From NCBI GenBank assembly GCA_050008575.1, contig JBEKMJ010000017.1, positions 34,213 through 98,212 of the forward strand: a DNA stretch of 64,000 bases, in the 5' to 3' direction. The first letter of the stretch is position 1. The number at the start of each line of letters is the position of its first letter. The notes beneath the pieces were generated by a model, which saw nothing but the letters and a program-made list of their open reading frames with translations, ran no database searches and was not told the DNA's origin. The stretch comes from Bog-159 sp050008575 (lineage in GTDB: Bacteria > Acidobacteriota > Terriglobia > Bryobacterales > Bryobacteraceae). The translations under genes and the position numbers were made by a program. Below are positions 41,886 through 50,388 of the stretch, piece by piece.

Positions 41886-42301
41886 CAAGCCGCGTCTCCG
41901 GAATAGTCCACGAACAAGTCCGGCGTCTCGTAGATGCGCACGCCGTGCAACCGGCCGTACGGGCCGTTCAAATGCGGCTGCAGCCGGTTCCAGATGTCGA
42001 TCGCGATGTTCTCCGGCGTCGGAATTACGCGGTCGAACGGCGCGACTTCGCGGTTCAGGAAGCGGTGATCGTAGATGTCGACGACCTCGCGATGCAGGGT
42101 TTCCTTGAGCGCCTTCAGATCGAGCACCATGCCTGTGACCGGGTCGGGCGCGCCTTCCACGGTGACTTCCAGCACGTAGTTGTGGCCGTGGCCGTGAGGA
42201 TTGGCGGCCGCTCCGAACAGGGCGCGATTCTCGGCATCCGACAGCCGCGGATTGCGGCAGATGTGCGATGCGGAGAACTCCACCTTTCGGGTGATCAGCA
42301 T
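41885..42301 (-). CDS. 6-pyruvoyltetrahydropterin synthase / QueD paralogue lacking the catalytic cysteine
   Basis: 138 aa, a close structural copy of the following gene. Zinc histidines H13, H38 and H40 are kept (FSASHICRNP, NPHGHGHNYVLEV), and the D78-H79 pair is intact (IYDHRFLN). However, the cysteine expected at residue 32 is alanine (GAAANPHGHGH). In classical enzymes this cysteine is the proton-transfer base, so this protein may have a changed reaction or act only as a partner. The two paralogues deviate at complementary positions. First gene of the pterin operon; divergent from tlpA with a 62-bp gap. Confidence 0.88.
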   Translation of the reverse strand: MLITRKVEFSASHICRNPRLSDAENRALFGAAANPHGHGHNYVLEVTVEGAPDPVTGMVLDLKALKETLHREVVDIYDHRFLNREVAPFDRVIPTPENIAIDIWNRLQPHLNGPYGRLHGVRIYETPDLFVDYSGDAA

Positions 42302-42363
42302 GAAGGCTACCTATTGGATGCAGCAAACGGGACGAAAGTACACTAAAATTATAGTTTCCAGCT

Positions 42364-42885
42364 ATGCATAGCGTCAAAATCGATCAATTCCTGAAGGCCG
42401 GGATCGTCCTGTTGTCGGCCGTCCTCGTGTTTGTGCTTTACAGTTCCATACACGAGCGCATCGTCGGCGTGGGAGACTCCGCCCCGGATTTCACCATCAC
42501 GGCCGACAACGGCCGCACCATCACGACGTCGAACTTCGGCGGGCGTTTGCTGGTGTTGAATTTCTGGGCTACCTGGTGCCAGCCGTGCGTCGAGGAGGTG
42601 CCTTCGCTCGATCGGTTCGCGAAAGACATGGCGGGCTCCGGCGTGGTGGTGCTGGGCGTGAGCATGGACACGAATCCCAAACTGTATCGCGACTTCCTTT
42701 CACGCACGCACGTTTCGTTCATGACGGCGCGGGATCCGGAGGCCAAAATCAGCACCGATTATGGCACCTTCAAGTATCCGGAATCGTATATCATCGACTC
42801 CAAGGGCAAGGTGGTGCAGAAGATTATTGGGGCGACGAATTGGACCGACGGCAGCATGGTGAACGCGGTGAAATCGTTTTTGTAG
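42364..42885 (+). CDS. TlpA/ResA-like thiol-disulfide oxidoreductase
   Basis: 173 aa. The N-terminal membrane anchor FLKAGIVLLSAVLVFVLYSS indicates a periplasmic tethered thioredoxin. The redox motif WCQPC (71-75) lies in LNFWATWCQPCVEEVPSLDRF, and the family's KYPESYIIDSKGKVV follows near 143-157 with the cis-proline-like loop. Such proteins reduce cytochrome c apoproteins or other exported disulfides. AT-rich TATAGT at 42350-42355 lies eight bases before ATG 42364, compatible with a leaderless transcript. The 3' end abuts a hairpin repeat that contains the next gene's start. Confidence 0.92.
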   Translation: MHSVKIDQFLKAGIVLLSAVLVFVLYSSIHERIVGVGDSAPDFTITADNGRTITTSNFGGRLLVLNFWATWCQPCVEEVPSLDRFAKDMAGSGVVVLGVSMDTNPKLYRDFLSRTHVSFMTARDPEAKISTDYGTFKYPESYIIDSKGKVVQKIIGATNWTDGSMVNAVKSFL

Positions 42886-42888
42886 ATC

Positions 42889-42911
42889 CCCATAGGCTAA
42901 AGCCCGTGCTA
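42889..42911. repeat. family C hairpin overlapping the next gene's start
   Basis: ATAGGCTAAAGCCCGTGCTACC, a degenerate copy of the ACAGGCT..AGCCTGTGCTACC unit seen at 4071 and 46425. The GTG start codon (42906-42908) of the oxidase gene lies inside it. Confidence 0.78.
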
Positions 42912-44366
42912 CCTTCGGCCAAGCGAAAACTGATCGATCTTCTGGGCCCCGGCGGATACCTGGACCAGCCGGAAGACCTGGCGCTTTACGAATACGATGG
43001 CAGCGTGGAGAAGGGCCGCCCGGAGATGGTGGTCTTTCCGCGCAGCACTGAAGACGTAGTCGGCATCGTCCGGATCACCGGTGAATTCGGCGTGCCGATT
43101 GTGGGCCGCGGCGCAGGCACCGGATTGAGCGGCGGTGCGATCCCGCGCGAAGGCGGCGTGGTGGTCGGCTTCGCGCGCATGAACCGCATCCTGGAAATCG
43201 ATCTGGAAAACGAGCGCGCGCTGGTGGAGCCTGGCGTGGTGAACCTGGATGTCACGCTGGCGGTCCAATCGCAGGGCTATTTCTACGCTCCCGATCCCTC
43301 CAGCCAGCGCGCCTGCACCATGGGCGGCAACGTAGCCGAGAACGCGGGCGGGCCGCACACGCTGGCCTACGGGGTGACCACCAACCATGTTTTGGGACTG
43401 GAATTCGTGCTGCCGGATGGCACCGTGGCCACCACGGGCGGAAAGGAATCCGAATTGCCGGGCTACGATCTGACCGGCTTGCTGACCGGCTCGGAGGGCA
43501 CTCTGGCGCTGGTGACCAAAATCATGGTACGGCTGATGCGCAAGCCGGAGATGGTGAAGACCATCCTGGCCATCTACGATTCCGCGGCCCTGGACATCGA
43601 CGATCTCGCAGTACACACGGGCGGGGTGGAGGATTGCGGGGCCACGGTCGCCGAGATTACCGCGCGCGCGATTGTTCCGGTAGCCGTGGAGATGCTGGAT
43701 GGCGTGATGCTGCGCATGGTGGAAGAGGCTACCCACGCCGGCTATCCGATGGATGCCGCGGCCGTGCTGCTGATTGAGTTGGAAGGGTTGCGCGAGAATG
43801 TGGAGGAGCAGGTGGAGCAGATCCGCGAGGCATGCCAAGCCTGCCGCGCGCGCGAGGTCCGTGTGGCGAAGTCCGCCGAGGAACGCGAGTTGCTGTGGAA
43901 GGGCCGCAAGAACGCGTTTGGCGCGGTAGGCCGGGTCAGCCCGTTCTATTACGTGCAGGATGGCGTGGTGCCGCGCACGCAGATCGCGCCCACTTTGAGC
44001 GTGATCGCAGAGGTGGGGCGCAAGTACGGCCTGACCATCAGCAACATTTTCCATGCGGGGGATGGCAACCTGCACCCGATCATTCTGTTCGATGCCCGCA
44101 AGCCGGGGGACCTGGACAAGGCGCGGGCGGCCGGGGCCGAGATTCTCGAACACTGCCTCAGCGTGGGCGGATCGATCACGGGCGAACACGGCGTAGGCAT
44201 GGAGAAAAACGAATTGATGGCGCGCCAGTTCAAGCCGGAAACCTTGGAGACGATGGGCGCGTTCAAGCGGCTCTTCGATCCCGAGGCCCGGCTGAATCCC
44301 GGCAAGATGCTACCTGCCGGGCGAGGCTGCCTGGAGATTCGGCAAAGGCCGGGTACTGAGTTCTAG
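42906..44366 (+). CDS. FAD-linked oxidase, glycolate oxidase GlcD / D-lactate dehydrogenase-like
   Basis: 486 aa. The FAD-binding PCMH domain (about 40-215) has VFPRSTEDVVGIVRI, VGRGAGTGLSGGAIPREGG and GYDLTGLLTGSEGTLALVT. The C-terminal domain shows SNIFHAGDGNLHPIILFD and GSITGEHGVGMEKNELM. Family members oxidise glycolate, D-lactate or other 2-hydroxy acids; no glcE or glcF genes are adjacent, so I do not name it glcD. GTG 42906 is the first usable start and lies in a hairpin repeat 20 bp after the tlpA stop; no ribosome site other than the repeat sequence is seen. Codon pattern is normal. Confidence 0.9.
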   Translation: MLPSAKRKLIDLLGPGGYLDQPEDLALYEYDGSVEKGRPEMVVFPRSTEDVVGIVRITGEFGVPIVGRGAGTGLSGGAIPREGGVVVGFARMNRILEIDLENERALVEPGVVNLDVTLAVQSQGYFYAPDPSSQRACTMGGNVAENAGGPHTLAYGVTTNHVLGLEFVLPDGTVATTGGKESELPGYDLTGLLTGSEGTLALVTKIMVRLMRKPEMVKTILAIYDSAALDIDDLAVHTGGVEDCGATVAEITARAIVPVAVEMLDGVMLRMVEEATHAGYPMDAAAVLLIELEGLRENVEEQVEQIREACQACRAREVRVAKSAEERELLWKGRKNAFGAVGRVSPFYYVQDGVVPRTQIAPTLSVIAEVGRKYGLTISNIFHAGDGNLHPIILFDARKPGDLDKARAAGAEILEHCLSVGGSITGEHGVGMEKNELMARQFKPETLETMGAFKRLFDPEARLNPGKMLPAGRGCLEIRQRPGTEF

Positions 44367-44399
44367 GCTTGGCAATTCTGCCCGCGGCCGGCTTTCAGA

Positions 44400-44540
44400 C
44401 GGCTGGCTGGACTTCGGCCTTTTGGTGGGGCGGGCCTCCAGGCCTGCGCGGGTTCTCCGGAACCCGCTCTGCGGCGGCGCGCGGCTCGCCCAGGCGGGGC
44501 TAAAAGCCCCGCGGCGGCGCATGGCGCCGCCCCACCGGCG
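44400..44540. repeat. hairpin repeat cluster (families A, D and E)
   Basis: Several stems between the oxidase and the esterase: GGGCGGGCCTccAGGCCTGCG, GCGGGTTCtccGGAACCCGC, GCGGGGCtaaaAGCCCCGC and GGCGGCGCatGGCGCCGCC ending CCCCACC. It supplies most of the 189-bp spacer. Confidence 0.88.
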
Positions 44541-44555
44541 AGTTAACATGATGGA

Positions 44556-46421
44556 GTGATCGCACGGTTCCTATTCATCCTACTTTGCGCGCTCCCCGCA
44601 TTCGGCGCCGAGGCGACGATTCAGGATCGCGTCCAATTCAGCCAGGTATTCACGGAAACGCGCAACTTTCGCATCTTCCTGCCGCCCAATTACGAAACGT
44701 CCGGAAAACGCTACCCGGTCATCTACTGGTTTCACGGATGGAGCGAGCGCTTCAACAAGCCCGTCGACGACCCGCCCAATCGCAACTACGACTCCGGCAC
44801 CGATTACGGCGGCGACAATATCGCCAACTTCGTGGCTACGCACGATGTAATCGTGGTCAAGTGGGACGGCTTCAATCCGCGTTTCTCGGGCGACAATTAC
44901 AAGCGGCCGTACAATATCGGCCCGGTGGAAACCAACCGCCAGTTCCCGCTCTATTTCCCGGATCTGGTGGATTTCATCGACGCCAACTACCGCACCATCG
45001 CCGACCGCGATCATCGCGCCACGGCCGGCCTGTCGATGGGCGGGTTCATGTCTTTCTGGATCGCCGGCAAGTATCCGCACCTGGTCTCCAGCGCATCCAG
45101 TTTCATGGGGTCTCCGGAGTTCTTTGTGGGTCCACGCGACTTCCCCGTGGAATATCGCCACGAAGAAATGTACGGCAATTATGAAGGCGTGCGCACGCGC
45201 CTGGTGACCGGTTCGCGCGATTTCATCCAGTTCTACCATCGCCAGTTGAACGCTATCTGGAAGTACGCGCGCGACTGGCACGAGACTGAGGACTTCGACT
45301 TCGACCACGGCACGCCCGGCATGTCCAAGACCCTGGCGTTCCACATGAACGCGTTCGCGCACCCGCTGCCGCGTCCCGCGGTTTGGAATCATGCGGACGT
45401 GTATCCGAATTTCACCGTGTGGGGTTGGGAGGTGGCATCCGACCGCAAACAGCCGGGATTCACCACGCTATCGAACGTCTCGGCCGCGGGCTTCCGTTCG
45501 TCGGTGCGCGAATGGCTGCCGGGCGGCGCCGCGATTCCAGGGGTGAAGCTGTCTCTCGAAACCGATAAACTATACGCGCCGCGCAAGCCGCAAACCGTGA
45601 CCATCGTCCGGTTGCGCGACGGCAATGTGCAGCGGCGGACGATCGCGGCCGGCCCCGATGGCCGCCTGAATCTGGAACTGGACGGCGAGGAATACGAGGT
45701 CGGAATTTCATCCGGACCGGTACTGGCGATTTCCGGATATCGGTTGGACGGCGCGGAGTGGGCCACCGCGGGCGAGCCGGTGCACGCGCGCCTGCGCGTC
45801 TGGAACAAGGGCGCGGCGCCATCGAAGCCGGGCACGCTGCGGTGGCTCAGTCCCAATGCCGGTGTGGACCTTGCGCCTATGTCGTCGGAATTGCCGGCGA
45901 TCGCGCCGGGACAGTCTACCGAAATTGGGATCACCGTAACGGTGCGCGACCCGAAGCGGGCCATCGTGAAGGTCGTGGCCGTACAGGGCGACGCGCGCAT
46001 GCCGGTCGAAATTCCGCTGTTTCCGCCCGCGAAACCCTTTGCGGATTTCCGCATCGTGGATGGCCAGCAGGTCCGTATTTTCCAGCACGCCACCGAAAAG
46101 GTCCAACTGACCCTGGGCGACGGCAATGGCGATGGCAAGGCCGACGCCGGCGAACGGATCGCGATTCTGCTGCCGGAGGACGACGTTTACCGTGCCGCGG
46201 AGCTATTCACTAATGACGCCTGCGTGGATCATACGCTACGCGCCTTCGACGATTGGAGCGATTACGATCGTGTAGGCGCGTCGGCAAAATATTCGCTGCC
46301 GATGATCAAGCCGGACTGCCCGCCGGGGCACGTGATTCATGCGCTGGCGCGCGTGCTGCTGCCCGATAAGCCGAACCACATCGTGAGATTTGCGGCGATC
46401 GAGTTTACGGTCCAGCAATAA
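44556..46421 (+). CDS. secreted esterase (esterase D / feruloyl esterase type) with Ig-like and Ca-binding C-terminal modules
   Basis: 621 aa. The signal peptide is MIARFLFILLCALPAFGAE. The alpha/beta hydrolase domain (about 25-270) has YPVIYWFHGWSERF and the nucleophile serine in ATAGLSMGGFMSFWIAGKY. Residues of about 310-500 contain Ig-like beta modules (PVHARLRVWNKGAAPSKPGT, a CARDB-like pattern). A DGNGDGKADAGERIAIL segment resembles a dockerin or EF-hand calcium loop. It may deesterify plant-polysaccharide side chains. I chose GTG 44556; ATG codons at 44548 and 44551 are in another frame and stop after a few codons. It ends exactly before a 94-bp composite repeat. Confidence 0.87.
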   Translation: MIARFLFILLCALPAFGAEATIQDRVQFSQVFTETRNFRIFLPPNYETSGKRYPVIYWFHGWSERFNKPVDDPPNRNYDSGTDYGGDNIANFVATHDVIVVKWDGFNPRFSGDNYKRPYNIGPVETNRQFPLYFPDLVDFIDANYRTIADRDHRATAGLSMGGFMSFWIAGKYPHLVSSASSFMGSPEFFVGPRDFPVEYRHEEMYGNYEGVRTRLVTGSRDFIQFYHRQLNAIWKYARDWHETEDFDFDHGTPGMSKTLAFHMNAFAHPLPRPAVWNHADVYPNFTVWGWEVASDRKQPGFTTLSNVSAAGFRSSVREWLPGGAAIPGVKLSLETDKLYAPRKPQTVTIVRLRDGNVQRRTIAAGPDGRLNLELDGEEYEVGISSGPVLAISGYRLDGAEWATAGEPVHARLRVWNKGAAPSKPGTLRWLSPNAGVDLAPMSSELPAIAPGQSTEIGITVTVRDPKRAIVKVVAVQGDARMPVEIPLFPPAKPFADFRIVDGQQVRIFQHATEKVQLTLGDGNGDGKADAGERIAILLPEDDVYRAAELFTNDACVDHTLRAFDDWSDYDRVGASAKYSLPMIKPDCPPGHVIHALARVLLPDKPNHIVRFAAIEFTVQQ

Positions 46422-46422
46422 T

Positions 46423-46516
46423 TAACACAGGCTGAAGCCTGTGCTACCAGCGGGCCTGCGAGGCCCGCGCAGGCTGCGAGCCTGCCCCACTGCGGCGGAC
46501 AAAATGTAGAAACTCC
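46423..46516. repeat. 94-bp composite hairpin element, second copy
   Basis: Differs from 4069-4162 at a single position. It begins immediately after the esterase stop (46419-46421): a family C hairpin, CTACCAGC, two family A hairpins, CCCCACTGCGGCGGAC, AAAATGTAGAAACTCC. A further degenerate hairpin follows to about 46537. Confidence 0.95.
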
Positions 46517-46562
46517 ACAGGCGAGCTTTGCCCGCCCTCCAATTCGTGCGGAATGGAACCTG

Positions 46563-46568
46563 TATGAT
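46563..46568 (+). promoter_or_regulatory. putative -10 element of the gene at 46575
   Basis: TATGAT ends six bases before the ATG at 46575, implying a leaderless start. No -35-like box is seen. Confidence 0.4.
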
Positions 46569-46574
46569 AGAGAA

Positions 46575-47561
46575 ATGAAGTTTGGCAAACAGTATCTCTG
46601 TGCCCTAATCTTTCTGGCGCTGGCCGTTTCAGTAGCGCCCGGGCTGCGCGCGGACGTAACCCTCCGCTATGAAACCGAATTCAAGCCGGCGGCGGCCTTG
46701 CAACCCATCATGGAACAGTTCATGAAGGCGATGCAGACCGGAACGTCGACATCCATCCGCATGAAGGGGAACCAGGGATACACCACCGCGGGCAAGTGGA
46801 TCGAGATCTTCGATTTTACGAAGGGCGACGTGACGCTGGTCGATCCGGCCAGCAAGACTTTCGCGGCCTTGCCCCTATCGCAGCTCGTGGACAAAATGGC
46901 GGGCGCGATGCCCCAGGCGGCGCCCCAGCAGATGCAGGCGGTGCAGCAAATCCTGGCGTCGATGAAAACCAGTGTCGATTCCAAGGTGACGGGCAAGACC
47001 ACCGAGATTCAGGGGGTCCAGGCCGAAGAGCGCGAAATTACCTTCACCATGGAAATGCCCATGCCTGCGGGAATGCCGAAACCAACCGGCCCCAGCATAA
47101 ACGTGAAAATGGTGATGCACATTTGGACGGCCAAGAAGGAAGAAGCCTTGCGCCTGCCGGCCATACGGGAGCTGACCGGCTACCAGGCCTGGCAGAAATA
47201 TATCATGAACCCCGCGGGGATGTTCGAGAAATTGGCCGGCAAGATGCCGGGTATGGCCAACGCGATTGGCCCCTTGGTGGACGAGATGTCCAAGAACCAA
47301 TCCGTGATTCTGCGCAACCGCATGGAGATCTACATGCCGTTCCTGGCGGTGGTGGCAAAGCAGATGGCCACCCAGGGCCAAAGCTTCCCAGCTCTCGACC
47401 CGGACGCTCCGTTGATAGAGATCGACCAGGAAGTCGCGGAGTTATCTACCGCTCCAGTGGATGCGTCACTGTTCGAGATACCGAAAGACTATACGGCGGT
47501 CGCGGCCGACGATATGTTCCGGGATATGTTCAAGGCACAGAGCGCGGCCGCGGCAAAATAA
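46575..47561 (+). CDS. secreted protein, DUF4412-like
   Basis: 328 aa. The signal peptide is MKFGKQYLCALIFLALAVSV followed by APGLRA. The mature protein starts VTLRYETEFKPAAALQPIME, contains IEIFDFTKGDVTLVDPASKTF and later VQAEEREITFTMEMPMPAGM, a beta-rich lipocalin-like pattern similar to DUF4412 or LolA-like proteins. The middle has a Gln/Met-rich helical stretch (MPQAAPQQMQAVQQILASMK). No catalytic motif is visible. It may bind lipid or a small molecule in the periplasm. The gene stands alone and is preceded by a TATGAT six bases before the ATG. Confidence 0.8.
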   Translation: MKFGKQYLCALIFLALAVSVAPGLRADVTLRYETEFKPAAALQPIMEQFMKAMQTGTSTSIRMKGNQGYTTAGKWIEIFDFTKGDVTLVDPASKTFAALPLSQLVDKMAGAMPQAAPQQMQAVQQILASMKTSVDSKVTGKTTEIQGVQAEEREITFTMEMPMPAGMPKPTGPSINVKMVMHIWTAKKEEALRLPAIRELTGYQAWQKYIMNPAGMFEKLAGKMPGMANAIGPLVDEMSKNQSVILRNRMEIYMPFLAVVAKQMATQGQSFPALDPDAPLIEIDQEVAELSTAPVDASLFEIPKDYTAVAADDMFRDMFKAQSAAAAK

Positions 47562-47564
47562 CTT

Positions 47565-47635
47565 GTAGGGCAGCGCCATGCGCTGCCGCGAGGCTTTTTA
47601 GCCCCACGCAGGCGGCGCATGGCGCCGCCCCACGA
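47565..47635. repeat. hairpin repeat (family D)
   Basis: GGGCAGCGCCatgCGCTGCC, then GGCGGCGCatGGCGCCGCC followed by CCCCACG, between convergent genes. Confidence 0.85.
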
Positions 47636-48412
47636 TCAACCCAACAGCCCTTCCTCCGCCAGCCGCGCGTCCAGCCGGTCCAATAGCGAATCGATGCGCG
47701 CAAGCAACACTTCCGGCTGCGCGTCCAGCACGGCGCGCACAAGCAATGCCCATGGATCGGGCAGATGCGTGAGCAGCCGCTTCTCGCCGGGATGGGCCTT
47801 TCTCTCCATGGCGAACCACACGTCGAAGTAACTGGCCAGCAAGGCCGTCACGCGGTGTTGCACGCTCACCGCATCCCCGCGGTTCAGCGCCACCGCGATT
47901 TGGCGCCGATAGCATGAGCGATTCCGCCGCAGAATCGGCCAGTTCTTCGCCACCACTGCGCGCCGCAACTCTTCCGGATACGGAATGCGGGCACGCTCCT
48001 GCAATTGGCAATACCAGCCGCGCGGATCGGACAGAGCTTCGGAATGGATAATGTTGTACCAGAAACAGGTTGTGTACCCGATGGCGGCTGCGTGCCGCAC
48101 CAACACGCGGTCGAGCTGGTCTTCCATCCATGCGGGGGATCGGTACATGATGTCAAGCCGCGCGCCGGTTGCCGGATCGGACCACTCGTCTCCGGGCTCC
48201 CAAAAGCGATTGTCGATTTCCGCGGCCTCGCCCATGAACGCCCGCCGGAACTCCACGGCCACATCGCGCGCGCAGTAGACGTAGAGATCGAAATCCGACT
48301 CCGCGTCGTGCGCGCCCGCGCCGCGCGATCCAGCCAGCGCCACGGCCACGACTTGGGGTAACTCGCCAAAACGCTGCGCTAAGCGCCCCACGTTATCGTT
48401 GACGTTTGCCAT
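47636..48412 (-). CDS. nucleotidyltransferase with DUF4037-like C-terminal domain
   Basis: 258 aa. The N-terminal Pol beta-like nucleotidyltransferase motif VAVALAGSRGAGAHDAESDF with DLYVY provides the GS and two catalytic Asp residues. A third acidic residue is likely in GARLDIMYRSP. The C-terminal helices (IPYPEELRRAVVAKNWPILR, VQHRVTALLASYFDVWFAME, HPGEKRLLTHLP) match the DUF4037 type. Such proteins include aminoglycoside nucleotidyltransferase-like and MNT-toxin-like enzymes, but no HEPN partner is adjacent. ATG 48412 overlaps the upstream VCBS gene by 20 bp. Confidence 0.85.
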   Translation of the reverse strand: MANVNDNVGRLAQRFGELPQVVAVALAGSRGAGAHDAESDFDLYVYCARDVAVEFRRAFMGEAAEIDNRFWEPGDEWSDPATGARLDIMYRSPAWMEDQLDRVLVRHAAAIGYTTCFWYNIIHSEALSDPRGWYCQLQERARIPYPEELRRAVVAKNWPILRRNRSCYRRQIAVALNRGDAVSVQHRVTALLASYFDVWFAMERKAHPGEKRLLTHLPDPWALLVRAVLDAQPEVLLARIDSLLDRLDARLAEEGLLG

Positions 48413-49502
48413 GTTCTCGATCCGGAGATTCAGCCCCAAACCACACCACCGCGTCCGCGCGGATGGCGAGGATATCGGGACGCCCATCGCCATGCATGTC
48501 CACCGCCTTCGCGAACAGAACCGGCCGCCCTTGCGCCACCACCACAGGCCGAAACCGGCCTTCCCCTTCGTTGTATAGCACCAGCAGGCGGCTTTTGCCG
48601 GCCTTCTCCGCGACCAGGATATCGGGGCGCCCGTCGCCATCGAAATCGGCAATGTCCAGGCTGTTCACGTCCGCCAGATCCGGCAGGCTTTCGATGCGGT
48701 GTTCGATCCACAACTGCCGTGGATCGGCGGGCTTCTCGAAACGCGCCAGCCGCGCCGGCTGCATGGCGCGTTGCGCCGCAACCAGTCCAAGCGGACCGTA
48801 GCTCAGCCGCAGCATGGCCGATTCCGGAGTTTCATTCCATAGGGTGATCGCAAACAAGCGCCAGGGCAGCTCGAAACTCTCGGGCGACCGGATCCAGTAC
48901 ATGCCGGCCAGGATGTCCGGCAGCCCGTCGCCGTCGATATCGGCCATGCGCAGGCCACCCTGGTGCGCCGGCGAGTAGAAAGAATACACGTCCTGGGAGG
49001 GCCAGCGCGCGGTGGGATCGGCGGGAATCTCGTAGAAACGCACCTGCATGCGCTTGTGGATCAGCAAAACGCCGCGATGGCCGAGCAGCGTGGCGGGCAG
49101 GACGTCGGGCGCGTCGACGCCGGTATCGATCACGTGGCGCAACCAGGCAGCCTGCTTTGAAGCGGGCCCATGCGGCGCGCGATACCAGACCAGGTCGGCT
49201 TCCGGACCGCCTTCGTTGACGACAATATCCAGCTTGCCGTCGCCATCCACATCCAGCAGGCAGCCGCCTTCGGCAAACGCACGCCCGCGGCCCCGGACAA
49301 CCTGATAATTGCCTTGCGGCAATCCCCTCCACAAAAGTCGATCGCCCCAGGTAACGAGCGTGCGCTCCTGTAGAGCATACCCTGTAATGGCTTCGTTGCG
49401 CAATTGTTTTATTACGTGCTCCGTGAAACGCGGCATTTGACCGGCCGCCGGAATGCAGCACGGCAGGGTGGCGATGAGCGCGCGGAAAAGCGTCCGGTGC
49501 AT
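48393..49502 (-). CDS. secreted FG-GAP/VCBS repeat protein
   Basis: 369 aa. The signal peptide is MHRTLFRALIATLPCCIPAAG. Several calcium-binding FG-GAP/VCBS loops follow: DVDGDGKLDIVVNEGG, DIDGDGLPDILAGMYW, DFDGDGRPDILVAEKAG and DMHGDGRPDILAIRAD. These integrin-alpha-like repeats fold as a beta-propeller and often occur in acidobacterial and planctomycete surface proteins of unknown function. The 3' end overlaps the nucleotidyltransferase start by 20 bp, although a functional link is not obvious. It diverges from the SirB1-like gene with 19 bp between starts, so the promoters must overlap the coding ends. Confidence 0.88.
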   Translation of the reverse strand: MHRTLFRALIATLPCCIPAAGQMPRFTEHVIKQLRNEAITGYALQERTLVTWGDRLLWRGLPQGNYQVVRGRGRAFAEGGCLLDVDGDGKLDIVVNEGGPEADLVWYRAPHGPASKQAAWLRHVIDTGVDAPDVLPATLLGHRGVLLIHKRMQVRFYEIPADPTARWPSQDVYSFYSPAHQGGLRMADIDGDGLPDILAGMYWIRSPESFELPWRLFAITLWNETPESAMLRLSYGPLGLVAAQRAMQPARLARFEKPADPRQLWIEHRIESLPDLADVNSLDIADFDGDGRPDILVAEKAGKSRLLVLYNEGEGRFRPVVVAQGRPVLFAKAVDMHGDGRPDILAIRADAVVWFGAESPDREHGKRQR

Positions 49503-49521
49503 GGTGCTATTTTAGTCTGCG

Positions 49522-50340
49522 ATGCAGCGTTTGCTCGATCTGCTCACCGGCCGCAGCGAGGAACCCGGCCTGGATCGGGCGGCGCTGGAGCTTGCCGGCA
49601 TCGAGTACCCCAACCTGGACATCGAGCCGTTCATCGGGATTCTGGACTCCTACGCCGTGGAACTTTCGGAGCGCCTGGCGGGCCGTTCCGGCGGATCCGA
49701 TTATGTGGACGCGGCCAACCGGTACCTTTTCGGGGAACTGGGATTCGCGGGCAACACCGCGCACTACTACGACCCGCGCAACAGTTGCCTGAACGACGTG
49801 CTGACCGCACGCACCGGCATTCCGATCGCGCTGGCCGCGGTGTATTTGGAGATCGCGCGGCGGTTGGTGCGGCCGGTGTACGGGATCGGGCTGCCGGGTC
49901 ACTTTCTGGTGCAATACCGCGACGCGGATTTTGCGGCGTTCATCGACGTGTTTCAGGGCGGCCGGTTGCTGACCGCGGCGGAGTGTTTCGATCTGGCCCG
50001 GCAATCGACCGGCGTTCCGCTCAGCGACGACTCCCGCATGCTGGCGCCCGCCAGCCAGCGCCAGATCCTGACCCGGATGATACAGAATCTGCGCGGCGTG
50101 TATTTGCACCGCCGGGCGTACGGCAAGGCCTTGCAGACGCTGAACCTGTTGCTGGCGGCGGACCCGCGGGCCGCCGACGAATACAAGCTGCGCGGCATGG
50201 TTCACTTGCAGATGCGAAACCCGGCCGCCGCGCGCGGCGATCTGGAAGCCTACCTGCGCCTGGCGCCCGAGGCCCCGGACCGGGCCGAGATCGAGCAGCG
50301 CTTGCGCGGGCTGCGGAGCTACCAGGCGGGACTGAACTGA
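49522..50340 (+). CDS. SirB1 family protein (transglutaminase-like plus TPR)
   Basis: 272 aa. The N-terminal transglutaminase-like domain has the SirB1 features GFAGNTAHYYDPRNSCLNDV, ARTGIPIALAAVYLEIARRL and GIGLPGHFLVQYRD. The cysteine in NSCLND and the histidine in PGHF are candidate catalytic residues. A short TPR-like tail follows (YGKALQTLNLLLAADPRA, then EYKLRGMVHLQMRNPAAARG). SirB1 proteins occur in many bacteria with no firm function. The gene starts 19 bp from the divergent VCBS gene. Confidence 0.9.
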   Translation: MQRLLDLLTGRSEEPGLDRAALELAGIEYPNLDIEPFIGILDSYAVELSERLAGRSGGSDYVDAANRYLFGELGFAGNTAHYYDPRNSCLNDVLTARTGIPIALAAVYLEIARRLVRPVYGIGLPGHFLVQYRDADFAAFIDVFQGGRLLTAAECFDLARQSTGVPLSDDSRMLAPASQRQILTRMIQNLRGVYLHRRAYGKALQTLNLLLAADPRAADEYKLRGMVHLQMRNPAAARGDLEAYLRLAPEAPDRAEIEQRLRGLRSYQAGLN

Positions 50341-50388
50341 GTCCTCGGCCCTGGCAGGCAGCCAAGTGCTACATTGGATCGGGAACCC

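Noticed and set aside
42909..44189. Long complementary frame opposite the GlcD-like oxidase
   Set aside because: Shadow frame; the plus strand carries FAD-binding motifs along its whole length.
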